Under the pieces are notes generated by a model. It was not told where the DNA came from. It searched no databases and saw only the letters and a list, made by a program, of their open reading frames with translations. From positions 53,457,762-53,521,761 of the forward strand of contig CP136061.1 in assembly GCA_032622095.1 (NCBI GenBank): 64,000 nucleotides of DNA, in the 5' to 3' direction. Source of the stretch: Siphonodentalium dalli (lineage: Eukaryota > Mollusca > Scaphopoda > Gadilida > Siphonodentaliidae). Shown here one piece after another: positions 21,731 to 33,653 of this stretch (positions are counted from its first letter, which is position 1; each line of letters begins with the position of its first letter). The translations under genes were made by a program, and so were the position numbers.

Positions 21731-24528
21731 TATATATATATAGATTTAAAACATGGCTATGACGTCACTCCTTTGTTCATCGAGTCCAGTTTATAGGATA
21801 ATGGATGGTTATTGTCGAGATTGTACATTATTTTGCAAACAACGATCCATTATTTTAATAACGGACGTTCAATATCCACTTTAATGAACGGTTATTGTAC
21901 TGTGGACGATTTCATTTTATATGACTTGCATGTATGATACCATAATGTATGCACGTAGCTATATATAGACAACGGGTTTCAAGTATAATATCGCTCTTAT
22001 TGATTACTATAACATGACAGAAGGGATGGACCTATATATAGAGCCTCGTCATTTGGGTTCGGGGAGGGGTGGGTATATAGCTTCAAATTCCAGGCATGTC
22101 GTTTCACGAACAGGCATTGAATTTTCAACTGAACATTTCTCGAGTCTAATTCCGTTCCCGATTATGCATACCGCTCTCACCAATCTTCCATTCAAAGTAT
22201 AATTCTCCGCAAAAACAGAAATATGACACGTAAATAATTTAATACAAATGCCGAAATGTAAGGGCAGAACTCCCGATGATATTCGCAAATCTATCGCAGG
22301 GGGAGCTCATTATCGGAACGTCGTGTTCATTCAATGGTCGAGAACGCAATGGGGTACTGCATGTCCATTAAGTTGACAATGGGTTAAGATGTCACGCCAT
22401 CCGTGCAGCCAATGAGCGAGTGGATTGGGCCGAACATATGGTACAACTCAGGTGTCTTGATCCAATTTAATCCATTCTGATAAGAGGTAACGTATCAAAC
22501 AAATTGACTCGGCCATGTTTTAAGTCAGATAATAGCTTCAAACTGTATTATTTCAGGCCTCGATCGATCCATTCCCTTACATAATGTACAGTTTTCAGCC
22601 ATTATCCTATACGTATATATATATATACAACCTAAAGTACAACCAGTGTGTCAGTAATGAAGCCTGCACCATATAGCTCAGAACTTATGGAGACTCCCCG
22701 CATTCTACTTAATTGTGTTTTAAATTATCCATTCAAGTCGATAATGATTTATAAATGGTAAAGGACCACTTAATGACAAACATGAGCAATTTGAGTAAAT
22801 ATAGGGGAAATGACAAATCACTTAGTTCTCAGTTTGAGTTTCGCTTGAACAACCCGCCAACATCTCATGTGTCATGCATTCATATGCACCCCTGGAATCA
22901 CCGTCAGTAATTTGCATGCAACTCTACATTAAGTGAAGGATTACATCGACACCTCATAAAACAAAACGATATTCGATACAAGAAGAGTGTCTGAAAACAC
23001 TATTTAGACGCCCCAAGTATAGAGGCAACGGAAGTCGATTTTATTGGTGGATCACAAATTACGGCTCAAAACTGATGGTAAACATCGAACTCTAAGCGAC
23101 GGCCAGATGTCAGACGTAAGGAAGTGATGCATGTCTATGCATGTATTTATGTTCTGTGCATACAATAGTATTATTACTATTCACATTTGTAGAGCGCCTT
23201 TTTCACAAAATTGTGTTCATTAGGCGCTTTATAATACAGATGGGTGGTCAATTAAATGTTATATATGCACAATACAACTGTTGCACACATGTCAGTCCGT
23301 ACGCAATTTTGAACAGGTGTGTTTTCAATATCATCATGACCTTGTTGAATGAAGCTCACCAACTCCTGGAAATAGGCAGGCACTGTTCCACCAATTAGAG
23401 CTCGAAATGTCAGCCAGTATTGTTAATTTAATTCGATACATGCATTGTTTCTTATCCGGGGTCTTTGGTTTCTATGTGTATTTGTGTTATTTCATAGTGA
23501 AATTAACCTTATTATGGCCATTCATCTAAGACTATGTTATAAGTCCAACCATCTAATCAATATTGCACCTCACCTGCGTATATTAACCATTTATATTCTA
23601 ATGGATTATCCCATTCAGTTATAAAATATACACTGGCATATTAATCACTTGGAGGGGTGTTAATGTAATAGCAGACGGCAATAAGAAAAAAACTCAATAA
23701 AACAAGAGCAGAATGATTCTTTGGAATTACTCAGATAATAAGTTCAACAAATGACCCTGACTGACATACATATACATGGATGACATATATTATGGAGTAT
23801 CACTATCGCAGCGACAAATCCGATATATCACAAAAGGCGGCTATAATCTCTTATTTATGCTTAATCTAGAATCCCAACCTCCACCAAATAGAAAACGACA
23901 ACGATGTCAGGAGTAATGGATGAGATATCTGACCCCAAAACATTTCGTTTCACATCCGATCAGAAGTTGGCTACCACATCTTCGTTTTGTTATTTATTTC
24001 ATCCAACCAAAAAGAATTTTCAAAACACATTAGTAGAATTGGATTACCGGAGCGGACGCATTAACTATGCAAACAGCATCAATTGTATTGAAAACAAGGC
24101 CACACATTTAACAAACAAAAAACAGGGATATTCAATGACCAATCAATATTTCGTATAAAAGGTGGCTTTTGCTTTTTTTAGATTTGCGAATTCCGGTAAA
24201 ATTATGACTACTTCGGTCGAAGGGTTTTACATACAAGTTATGACCTCTTACTTCACGGTTACATCTCCATAAAAACAGTCCACATGACAGTTAATCCTTA
24301 TATTTATATAAATTTAGCGACTTTTGTAAATGTATTTAAATCGAAAAGTGTATCGTGACAAAACCAGCCCAAAATATACCATAGCACCCTTGAAGTGTCG
24401 ATGTAATTATGAGACTGGTGGTATGAGCTGTTGCGCGTTCACCGAGAAATAACTGCAACTAGCCACGTGGGCGCGGCCGACCAATCAGAATGCTGGATTT
24501 AGTGATAATCACACCTAGTATGTAAATA
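21731..24528. other. Long stretch without recognised genes
   Basis: AT-rich. It holds a short (TA)n at 21730-21742 and 22616-22626 and a partial member of the 'TGGATTATCCCATTCAG' dispersed repeat at 23600-23755, ending in CTCAGATAATAAGTTCAAC. The 84-codon ORF at 23904-24158 has no motif. Confidence 0.4.
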
Positions 24529-24945
24529 TATAGGAAATGAACCGCGGTTTCAATGTGGTCATGTGATTTTGACCGCGAGAAAAATTCAGCAAACTGCATG
24601 AAGGGGTTCGTGCGGTGTTTGCTGAGTTTTTATCGCGGCCAAAACCCATGACTACGTTGAATTCGCCGTTTATTATTTATATTTATAAATGTGGTCTTGT
24701 TGATATGGCATTGTTATATACTTAAATTCATTATCAACTAGGATTGTCTCTCTTTCCCACTATTTATTCAACTTTAAGTGACGAATGGAGTTCAGTTCGG
24801 ACAGTTCAAATCCTCGCTTTTTAGAAAACCAAACATTGTGAGAATCCGTTGACGGAGAGCTGAAAAACGCAATTTCACAGTAAAGTATACACGTATGACG
24901 AAATGTTTTGTTTAGCTTGTAATGAATAGAGACGTGATGATTTCA
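24529..24945 (+). repeat. 417-bp dispersed repeat, copy 1
   Basis: Collinear with 54014-54398. Both begin ATA(G/A)GAAATGAAC and open with a hairpin (GGTTTCAATG(T/C)GGTCATG... paired with ...CATGAC(T/C)ACGTTGAAT). They then share AACTAGGATTGT, GGAGTTCAGTTC(G/A)GACAG and TTTCACAGTAAAGTATACAC. Two copies 29.5 kb apart in the same orientation; it is an uncharacterised interspersed element. Confidence 0.7.
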
Positions 24946-25188
24946 AGAATGATAATATCTGAAACAAACAATTAAGTTTCGGTTGTGGATGATAAAAAAT
25001 TGACAACACGCCGTTCTACCATGATGATATATTTGTGAGGTCATGGGTTGTGTAATCAGATGAGATGAGTTTTAGGTGCAGGGTAACACAACTGATTATA
25101 GACCAAAACAAATTGCTTGCCAAATCCGGACGTGCTGAATAGTCAAGCAGTCGTTCATGTCCGACAATCCCCGGTGATTTCCGGGAAC

Positions 25189-25260
25189 AATGTGTTCATA
25201 AACCTATGAACGACATTGAAAGTGACGTCACGTTACGATCATAGGTTTATGAACACATTG
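25189..25260. repeat. Perfect 22-bp hairpin with TGACGTCA in the loop
   Basis: CAATGTGTTCATAAACCTAT (25189-25208, extending to 25210) pairs perfectly with the inverse at 25239-25260. The loop contains the palindrome TGACGTCA at 25223-25230. No other copy was seen in the window. Confidence 0.75.
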
Positions 25261-25539
25261 AATCAGGGGGCGTGTCTACCGTAACGCTATGGGGAAATCG
25301 GAAGCGACATTAGGTGTATTTAAATATATCTGTATTAATCCGCATGCGTCTTCATTCGCGCGCTATTGTTCATAGTTTCCAACTGATCAAAACATAAGAG
25401 GTATTTTTTGTTCATCTCTTCGCCTGTTATAACTCCTGTCAGATCTCAAACGGACATTGGTGGCAAAACTCCCATTGATTTGGGAACACGACAACTAATG
25501 TTCAAGGACATTTTATACCGAGCCTTAAAAGTATTGCTG

Positions 25540-26480
25540 AAACATATGCATGTTGAAAAATCAACGTTTAGTCGGATTCCTTATGTCGAAAAAAATGGTC
25601 GCGCGTTTTCGGAATGTTAAAAGCGATATGAGAACAGTTTCTATACCACCAGTGTGTCTATTTTCATAATCTACCTGTTTCCAGCTTGATATTTTAGTGG
25701 AAACAGGTTTGTTTGAGGCTTATGTTTGTGTACCCCTTTATTTTTTCCCATCCACCTGGTAATAAAAAACATGCTATTACGCATAGCAAGTTTCGGTAAG
25801 TAGCTTTCTTTGTTCTTAGAAATCGAAAAACATGGAGAGATCTTGCCACAAATTACTTAATTACATATCTTAATGTGGAATTTTATCATAAAATCATCAG
25901 ATGAATTGTATTTATGACTGCATTTTCAATTTTCTTTCCCAAATATTAAGGTATTGTATATTCTTAAAATCAGCTACATCACATATAGACGAACATGAAC
26001 AATCTACAAGGATATCTTGATCATATGACACAAACAAAACTTCGATACATCGATTTTTGGTAAAGATATCTCAGAAAAGCTAACCCTACCCCCATCCATG
26101 ATTTCACAAGTCAGATTCGTTTGGTCGAAAACAACGGTCGCGCAATTTCGGATTGACTAAAACGACATGCGAAAGGTTTATTTATCAATAGCGTGTCTAC
26201 TTTCAGAGTTTACCTGTGTCCAGTTGAAATTTTATTGGATAAAAGTGTTTTTGGACTGTTTTAAGAATTTAAAGAGCGTTTGCTTATTATACAAATATTA
26301 ATCCTCATAACTAACCTTCTGGTGGATCTGCGAGTTGAAATTAACAAAAGTATAAAATATGGCGGTCTACTTTCAGAGTCTACTTGTTTCCAGTCTGACA
26401 TTTTATTGGAAACAAATTGTTTGGACGGTTTAAAAAATTTAAAGAGCGTTTCCTGATTATACATATATTAACTAACACGA
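25540..26480. repeat. Diverged direct repeats, 'TGTTTCCAG...TTATTGGAAACA'
   Basis: Three partial copies: about 25560-25730, 26100-26300 and 26360-26475. The last two share TCTACTTTCAGAGT, then ATTTTATTGGA, GTTT(T)GGAC and TTTAAAGAGCGTTT. The first two also share GTCG(A)AAAA...GGTCGCGC upstream. The repeat includes a small inverted motif, GTTTCCAG / GGAAAC. Origin unknown. Confidence 0.55.
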
Positions 26481-26935
26481 TTAGCTTTTTCATGAATGGT
26501 GCAAGTTGACATTATGCACATATGTCAAGTATTACTCTGAAATGTATTTTCGAGAATGGTGTCGTCAGATAAGTCTCCGTGGGAAGTGTACTACAGTTGC
26601 GAACAAAACTAACGTTGGACCCTATAGAGAGTTTGACAATTTACTCAAATGTTCAGTGGTGGAACTTAATGGCTATCATATATGCATGGCTCTTGCATGT
26701 AATCTATTGTAACTGTATGTTATTTTACCAAATTCACTTGCAATATAGTCAGGACACCAGATACAATAGTGGTTCAAATCAATCATATACATCACAATCC
26801 CGTACTTCAGTGATAATATCCACTATTCTACAAATGTAATGTTTATCATGACTAAAGTTTCAGGATGTCGTTGTAAAATTGATTGATGTTGTTTTTTTTC
26901 CATCATTTGACAAAAGTAAGTGTCAGTCAAAACTT
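26481..26935. other. No feature recognised
   Basis: Two overlapping plus-strand ORFs (26506-26839) have no motif. Confidence 0.35.
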
Positions 26936-28023
26936 TTAGGACATGGGAATATTTTTTTTTATTAATTCGTGGCCATGAAATAACTAATTCGTGGCCACGA
27001 AATAACTAATTGTGATATACCATCGTCAGTCCCATTGTTGTGATGGAAGCGGATAGAGATGATCTGGTTGTAGTTGTCCACCATCTTGGCATGAGCCACG
27101 GCGATTTGAGATAAAGTGTGTTGTAGGGTGGCCCTTAAAACAAATTAAGTAATCACACCTTTCACCAACCCGATCCAAAGATGCCGCCGTCCTGGGGTGG
27201 GTAACATAGGGCACCCACGACTTCAGTATATCTTGGGGCCACCCTACAGCACCAATTATACCACATCAAATGGTTATGGGGCCGAGAAATTGTATAGGTG
27301 CCATATTTGAACCCATTCTGGGGCGGCCATTTTGGATCGGGGATAGTGAAAGCGGGTGAATATTTAGTTTGTCTAATCAGGGGTCACCCTACAACACACT
27401 GTATTCTACCTAAAATGGGGGGGGGGGGCAATTGCATGGTACCATATATGGACCCCTCTGATCAGTTATCGGTTTCGCTCGAATGGGTTGAAGGTGTGAA
27501 AATTTAGCTTGCTTTGTGAGCCACCGTACAACACCCTTTATTTTATCTATATCGGTCAAGTGACCGAGAAATAATGTGTACCCTATTGTACCCCTTCTGA
27601 GCGGCGACCATTTTGGATCGGGTATGGTTGAAAGGTGTGAATATTTATAAGTTTGTTTTTGGGCCCACCCTACAAAACCCCTTATTTGATTTAAATCGGC
27701 CAATATGCAGAGTGAAATGTTATTCCCATTCGATCCCTTGTGGTAAAAACTGATGAATATTCAGTTTGTCTTGGACCCGTGTTTCCCCGTTCTCTCTTGG
27801 CTAGTTTATATCGGACGTGCATATCCCCATAGAGCGCGGGTCCCACGCCATAAGGGTTTATAGTAGCTTCTCTGCTATCGTACGCATTGTTTCTAAAACA
27901 TCATCAAGTGTAACCATACCGTAAAGATATCTGGATAAATGCAAAGGTCAATCAGGTATAATTCGCCACGAATTAGAATTTCGTTGCCACGAAATAAAAA
28001 AAAAACAATTTCCCATGTCCTAA
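26936..28023. mobile_element. 1.08-kb TIR element, 'GGACATGGGAA' ends
   Basis: The left end TAGGACATGGGAAT with ATTCGTGGCCACGAAATAAC is matched in inverse by CCACGAAATAAA...TTTCCCATGTCCTA at 27988-28022, with TA at both edges. The interior (27030-27720) holds diverged units of about 150 bp (GGCCATTTTGGATCGG, GGTGTGAATATTTA, CACCCTACAACAC), the first in opposite orientation to the rest. Related units lie at 38160-38385. A poly-G run is at 27418-27428. TA target sites suggest Tc1/mariner-like mobilisation; no transposase. Confidence 0.7.
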
Positions 28024-28799
28024 ACCACCGTAGCTTATGGATAATTGTTTTAGTATTAAATATGGAGAAACCCGACCAGCATCAATGTAACAACTACAAC
28101 AACTCATCTATGCCAATGATATGTTTAGCCATACATGTGGATAGGGTGGTATTGTTTAAAAATGTTAAACAATGTTATCATGTCCATATGTATTGCTAAA
28201 TATTGCTGGGCATATATAGATGGTTGTTCTATAATTTCTGGTCTGGTTTATCAAAATTGGGAGCTTAAATTATGTTCATCTGATGATAAAGAAAACACTT
28301 CTCCGTCCACTGGACATACATCTCCCGGGATACATGTTTCACATACTAAATTAACACCTGGCTTAGTTAACATAACAAATCACTCCCTCAAATCCTTTGC
28401 CACAAGAATAAAAATAAATTGTCAGTATAAATAGGCAAGACATCTCTGGACACTTTCTAAGAGATAATTTATTTATAAGAAGATATATATGTGCATTGTG
28501 TGCTTGGTCTTATATGTAGTACAACACAGTAAGATGCAAGTGACACAGTGCGGGGACAATACTGTGTCGAAGAACATAGTTGAGGGGACCCTTCCACCAT
28601 CCTTCATAATATATCATGACTCCATCTGCTGTGATCAAACCATCGACTTAGGCTTAATGGATCGTTCTCCCCCCAATAATATACTTGCATGGCTTTGAAC
28701 CCATCAACACTCTGGGCCATGGTATTTTCCCATAAATTAGATAGTGTCTATAGTCGGATGGTATTGGTTATGTTCAAATGGTGACACAGATATGAAACT
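28024..28799. other. No gene established
   Basis: One plus-strand ORF (28135-28434) has a polar C-terminal half (around SSDDKENTSPSTGHTSPGI) that could be an exon, but without splice sites or homology I leave it uncalled. Confidence 0.3.
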
Positions 28800-29190
28800 G
28801 TAAATGCTAGTGCCCCATGCAATGGCCATTGATAATTATAAGATCGAGAAACTTAGTTTAGGAAATTACCCGGAATTCACTGGAAATTGCAATTGTAGCT
28901 GATAGGGTCGTAATTCGACGTTAGCGTTTCCGATGCAGTTAATACCCAAATGTGAGATTTGAGATATACCTGGCCGTCAAAGTGAACCATATGTCTTATT
29001 TAAGGTTAGCAATGGTTGCTAATCAAATGCCACAATGGTGTACTAATTATTCATTCGTATTGCCTTAATTTAGTCAGTATGGTGCTTGTTTTGTTCAAAG
29101 TTGGGCACACGTATGTCTAAAACTATATGCAGCCATGCTCTGCATAGGCCACTGATCATTATAAGATCGGGAGACTTTGCCACCGGTCCC
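28800..29190. repeat. Diverged duplication, 'AATTATAAGATCG(A/G)GA'
   Basis: GGCCATTGATAATTATAAGA (28825-28844) and GGCCACTGATCATTATAAGA (29147-29166), each after a CATGC(A/T) word and before GAGA(A/C)TT, indicate a 320-bp-spaced duplicated motif. Confidence 0.4.
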
Positions 29191-29830
29191 GATAGCTCTT
29201 TAGCTATACACGAAGCGTGAAGATTAACTGTGGTCAGAATATTGATGGTGAATGTTGGGTTTCAGTCGCTGTACTGAAGTTGGCCAAATGTAACTGGCGT
29301 GGGAAGTGTGAAAGCAAAGCCTATACCGCTATAGTAAAATTCTCAGCTGCACCAAAATGTCAATTAATCAGTAGTACAAATCCTGCGAAAACACAGATTC
29401 TCTCGCTGCATGTGGGATAGACTCCGATGACAACGATTGAGTTAATGACAACGAACAACTACCAGCTATACCTGTGTATTTGTGACACTACATCCCGTTA
29501 TGATCAACGATGTGGTTTTAAAAAACTAGTCAGTGGACAACAAGACAGACAAGTATCAAATAAAACAATAATATAATATGTAATCACATCGGGGACAGTC
29601 TTGTTGTGATTATTTTCGTTTGATTCAACAGGCTGCATATTATCGAAATTACAAAACCATTCGACACTTACTTTTGCCAATTACTGTATCTTGAGACATA
29701 ACTATATCATATATTGCATCTATTAAATCACGGATAGCTACAGTGGGTCAAACGCGAGTGTTAGTCTACATATATATAGTTGCGCATGATTGCCAATAAG
29801 TGATATTACAATCAACGTTTGAGCATAACA
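29191..29830. other. No feature recognised
   Basis: A 67-codon ORF with five Cys (29217-29420) lacks a signal peptide and motif. Nothing else is seen. Confidence 0.35.
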
Positions 29831-30170
29831 CGAAATTCTCCATAGGGTTAAGTGTTAAATTTTGATCGCAACTGTACCTAGCAAGAACATCTGATCACAT
29901 CCATTCTTTTAAATACTACGTCTGTGTTTCATACTTAGGAATGTTTTAGGAATATCAGTACGCGCATATCATAATACGCAAAATGGCGCCATTCATCCAA
30001 AGTACTAGAATCTCCATAGGGCTCAGTGTTAAATTTTGATCACAACTGTAGCCAACAAGAATGAACCGATCACATCAAAATTTTCAAAAATACATGTCAT
30101 ATCTAGTAGTTTGGAGAAGTTTCAAATCGCACCGATCACCATACGCCAGCTGGCACCATCTATCATTTTC
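29831..30170. repeat. 176-bp tandem duplication
   Basis: TCTCCATAGGG(T/C)T(A/C)AGTG and TGTTAAATTTTGATC occur at about 29838 and 30012, followed in both by a TGGC(G/A)CCAT block at about 29980 and 30150. Confidence 0.6.
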
Positions 30171-30710
30171 TGTAAATACGAAACGCTCTCTAAATTATGT
30201 TGACCCCGATTTAGGCCGACCCGCCAAAATTCAAGAATGGAAACAAGTGAATCCTGAAAACACACCTACTAGGCATACATAATCCGTTTTCAGATCGCTT
30301 TTAACAAAAAAAAATGCAAAATGACACAAGGAATCCGACTAGTTCCAAAAAATCATTTCTTAGAGCCCGTCTAGACCTCAGAATACAATTTCAGTGTCTC
30401 CCGTTTCAATGCGCAGCGATAATAGTATATCCGGTGCAATGTTCTCCGTCGCTCTATATCTAGGTCGCAGTAAATAATCGAAAGTTTCTATTACAAAACA
30501 TTATACTTTAATGTACTGTTTAATTAATAAAATGTAAAATATTTGAACGGAATCGACCCATTGCAGATAATGGGAATGCTAATAAATGCATGGGTGATAA
30601 TCACAGTGTGGACATGGAACATGCAGGGATAAATAACATGGAGTATATTTTAGCTCTGAGTGTGAGTACAGCACGAATATGGGTTTTTTTTTAAATCTGA
30701 CACCACCATG
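30171..30710. other. No feature recognised
   Basis: AT-rich; possibly contains a reverse-orientation piece of the 25.5-26.5 kb repeat near 30290-30330 (weak). Confidence 0.3.
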
Positions 30711-30939
30711 TTAACCATATGATGACTGAAACTTCCTGATTTTTTTGCGAAAACCCTGTGCCAATGTATTCTCTTATATATGCGAGTCGCCCATTGGCCT
30801 AACAGCAGTCACATTGATCGTGCAACCCAGTGCATTCTCTTATATGTAGGAGGCTCGCGAGACTCGCATATATAAGAGAATGCACCGACACATGGTATTT
30901 AATGCTGCACCAGCTCAGCTCCCGCCATGAAAGGGTTAA
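30711..30939. mobile_element. TTAA MITE, complete copy
   Basis: 229 bp between TTAA (30711-30714) and TTAA (30936-30939). The right end read inward is CCCTTTCATGGCGGGAGC, piggyBac-like. The interior contains two inverted blocks of CATTCTCTTATATATGCGAG type. It pairs in reverse orientation with 31143-31386. Confidence 0.7.
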
Positions 30940-31142
30940 GTGTTATAATGGGATAAATGTGGCCGAAACAGTGATACTAAGCATCCACTTCCTGCATTAA
31001 ATTTTTCAACAACCAACGGCTAAACACACTAAACACTTTTATTTCTTCAACCCGTATACAAAACAGACAAAGTCGTGATATATGGGCTACAGCTACCGAA
31101 ACGACGATAAACCCCAAAATAAACAGAATCAAATCAACCACC

Positions 31143-31386
31143 TTAACCCTTTCAACATTCAAGATCCTGTGCCAGTATACGTTCTCTTATATATGCGAGG
31201 CTCAAACAGGGAGCCATGCATATTTAAGATAGTGCACTGGCTTACAAGGTCAAGGTAAATATTATTAGGCCAATTAAATGTATTCTCTTAATTATATATG
31301 CTATATGGAGACTCGTATATATAAGATTATGCATTGGCATAGGGTCTTCGCAAAATTACAGGAAGCCCCAGTCGTGGAAGGATTAA
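31143..31386. mobile_element. TTAA MITE, second complete copy
   Basis: TTAACCCTTTCAACATTC at the left and GGAAGGATTAA at the right, 244 bp. It shares GTGCCA...TTCTCTTATATATGCGAG, TGGCTTACAAGGTCAAGG and TTTTGCGAAGACCC with the neighbouring copy in opposite orientation. The pair sit 200 bp apart. Confidence 0.7.
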
Positions 31387-31470
31387 ACAACGAATTCACG
31401 AACATGCACATAAATTCCACACAGTCTCTTCATCCACTCTTCTGTTCTTACACACTAAATACCTACATTC

Positions 31471-31653
31471 TCAAATATCCGAAACCTCCTGTCGTGCGCT
31501 TAGTGAAACAGAAGGATATCTAAAACACATTTCATGTTTTTCAGTACGCTGTGTACTTCCCCCGTCTTCCTTCTCGTCTATAATGTACATGAAGAACACG
31601 GCGCGCGTTTCACTGCCGTTGATTGTGGATATATAGGGCTGTAAACATACCAC
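31471..31653 (-). CDS. Hypothetical first-exon candidate
   Basis: A 60-codon minus-strand ORF whose N-terminal 40 residues (around INGSETRAVFFMYIIDEKED) look coding-like and which follows a stretch containing GATTGGTTCC (CCAAT-type box on the minus strand, 31716 region). Opposite, a plus-strand ATGGCGGCTATTAG begins at 31825. Unrecognised; may be chance. Confidence 0.2.
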   Translation of the reverse strand: MVCLQPYISTINGSETRAVFFMYIIDEKEDGGSTQRTEKHEMCFRYPSVSLSARQEVSDI

Positions 31654-31892
31654 GACAAAGGAAACAGAACAAAGACCACACTTTTTAGTATTAGTGTGCG
31701 TGATTTGGAACCAATCAGGGAATCGCTACAGAACCGTAACGGCTGGAATAGTTCCAAGATGTGGCCTTTTTGCTAATATAAGAATCAGTGGGGTTATTGA
31801 GACACCGGGTTCTGCTATTCTATAATGGCGGCTATTAGACAGCAGTTCCGACGTTGTTGGGGGCAGTTTGCAATAATCAAGACCTTCTATAT

Positions 31893-32334
31893 GCGACCCG
31901 CCATATCAAATCCAGTCGGAAGTCGGGATTTTTTTTACCCTGTGCCAATGCATAGGACCATAGGTCGCCTCGCATATATAAGAGAATTCATTGGCCTAAC
32001 AATTTTTTGTCATTTAAAAAAAATAAATGTTTCTTACAATTTTTAGGACATAAAATAAAAAAAACATCCATTACCCTGCAGCGAGCCCCACACATATATA
32101 GAAGCATATAGAAGAGTGTCTTCTGCTCATGTTTGTCTGGGGCTCTGTATGGGTGAAATTATAAAATTGTTAAAGAATACAAGAACAAATTATTAAAATT
32201 GTAAAAATTTGTTAGGCAAATGCATTCTCTTATATATGCGAGGCGACCTATGGTCGACTCGCATATATAAGAGAATGCATTGGCACAGGGTAAAACAATA
32301 CCGACTTCCGACTGGATTTGATATGGCGGGTCGT
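31893..32334. repeat. 442-bp nested fold-back
   Basis: The left arm GCGACCCGCCATATCAAATC (31893-31912) through TACCCTGTGCCAATGCAT is repeated in inverse at 32280-32334. The inner parts (CCTAACAATTTTT against AAAATTTGTTAGG) also pair, and GAGCCCCACACA / TGTCTGGGGCTC form the centre. The left arm has lost part of the core palindrome. Confidence 0.75.
32219..32281. repeat. Core palindrome with TATATA, copy
   Basis: AATGCATTCTCTTATATATG and onward to GGCGACC, then three bases, then the inverse. The arms are 30 bp with one mismatch. A second copy is at 32819-32882 with 32-bp arms and one mismatch. Short, AT-centred and likely to extrude. Confidence 0.8.
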
Positions 32335-32763
32335 GCACATATGTCAAACCAACGATAAGGAAAACTATATCATTACTTGCGAAATCAGCTGCCTCTACAG
32401 AACTATACAAATGTAATCTCACTGCGTCGATATGTAGTTCCTAACCGCTTTGTGAACTGATTATCGATCTTCCTGCATTGCATCAGTATATGAAAGGGTC
32501 GCTCAAATACTCAATGCAAAGCTCCATTCAGACTACATTTTGCCGTATAATTTTGTGTTTGTTGTCACGAAATATTTCCTCTGCAATAGAGACTATATGA
32601 ATGGAACATATATGCGGGGGTGTGAGTATAGAGGGTATTTTTTTTGTGGTGGGGATGTACAACTTTGCATCTGCACCCTCAAACCAGGGACCTTTAATAT
32701 AACATTACAAATACGGCGATTTGAGCAGCACATGCGGTGTCGAGTACACTAAACGTCGATAAT
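32335..32763. other. No feature recognised
   Basis: No supported gene or repeat. Confidence 0.4.
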
Positions 32764-33261
32764 TTAACCCTTTTAGTGCCAGGTCCGATTTTTGTATCAA
32801 CCCATATACCCTGTGCCAATGCATTCTCTTATATATGCGAGTCGACCATAGGTCGCCTCGCATATATAAGAGAATGCATTGGCCTAACAAATTTTCATCA
32901 TTTGTTATTATTTTTTACAATTTTTTACAATTTTAATAATTTGTTCTTATATTCTACTCTCTTTCAGTGCCATACTAATTTTGTAGGTTTAGTGCCAGGG
33001 AATCTTACGTTTTTCATGGGCATCAAAATTATTACTATGAATACTTGGTGATAGTTTTGAATTATAACATGCCCCTAAGGTTTAACCAGTTTGTTTTTAA
33101 ATTCGCTATAGCATGCTTAAGCATACCCCAAAAAAAAATCAACCCAAAAATCTAAAAAAAACAAAAAACAAACACATTTTTGTAAAAAAAAAATTTAGGG
33201 CCGATTTTACAGACCGTAAATTAGGGCCGATGAGATCGGTCCCTGGCACTGAAAGGGTTAA
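32764..33261. mobile_element. piggyBac-like TTAA MITE with nested palindrome
   Basis: 498 bp including TTAA at each end (32764-32767, 33258-33261). Ends are CCCTTTTAGTGCCAGG and, inverted, CCCTTTCAGTGCCAGG, an almost perfect 16-bp match followed by more similarity. TTAA targets and CCC(T/A) termini define piggyBac-type elements. A 'CCCTGTGCCAATGCATTC' palindrome sits inside at 32809-32886. No transposase. Confidence 0.82.
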
Positions 33262-33533
33262 TATTGTGAGCGACTTCTTGTTAATCACAAGACAAGACAC
33301 ATTAAGTGATATCGATCTCAACTGATGGAGCATTCAGAAGCATGAAGTTCTTATTCAAACACGTAGTTTCATATTCAAGTGAATACCATTAAATAGGATG
33401 ACGGCGCACTGGATATCATGATCTCTATTTTTAATTTGGACAATAAATTTATCATTTGGCCAATCTTTTGGCCACAAGATTTTTCGGTCCAGCGCGAATA
33501 CTGATCTCTAATGAGTCGCAGTATACAAATAGA
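33262..33533. other. Possible hAT-end fragment
   Basis: GGTCCAGCGCGAATACTGAT at 33486-33505, after TTTGGCCAA words, resembles the right end of the hAT MITE at 8570-9063. A clear left end is not visible. Confidence 0.35.
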
Positions 33534-33653
33534 GTCGCAATTATATACGAAATTTATTAACCGAGTGTACTAAATTCGATTCGAGCCGAACTATAATGAG
33601 GCTCCAATCGAATTTACTGGATGAGGTTCATAAATTTCGTATAGAACTGCGAC
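33534..33653. repeat. 120-bp hairpin element
   Basis: Arms 33534-33587 and 33600-33653: GTCGCAATTATATACGAAAT against the inverse ending GTATAGAACTGCGAC. About 54-bp arms with several mismatches and a 12-nt loop. Likely an old fold-back MITE. Confidence 0.7.

Noticed and set aside
23904-24158. 84-codon plus-strand ORF
   Set aside because: No motif and no context; length is compatible with chance.
28135-28434. 99-codon plus-strand ORF with a polar C-terminus
   Set aside because: Could be an exon, but no splice sites, homology or codon evidence could be established.
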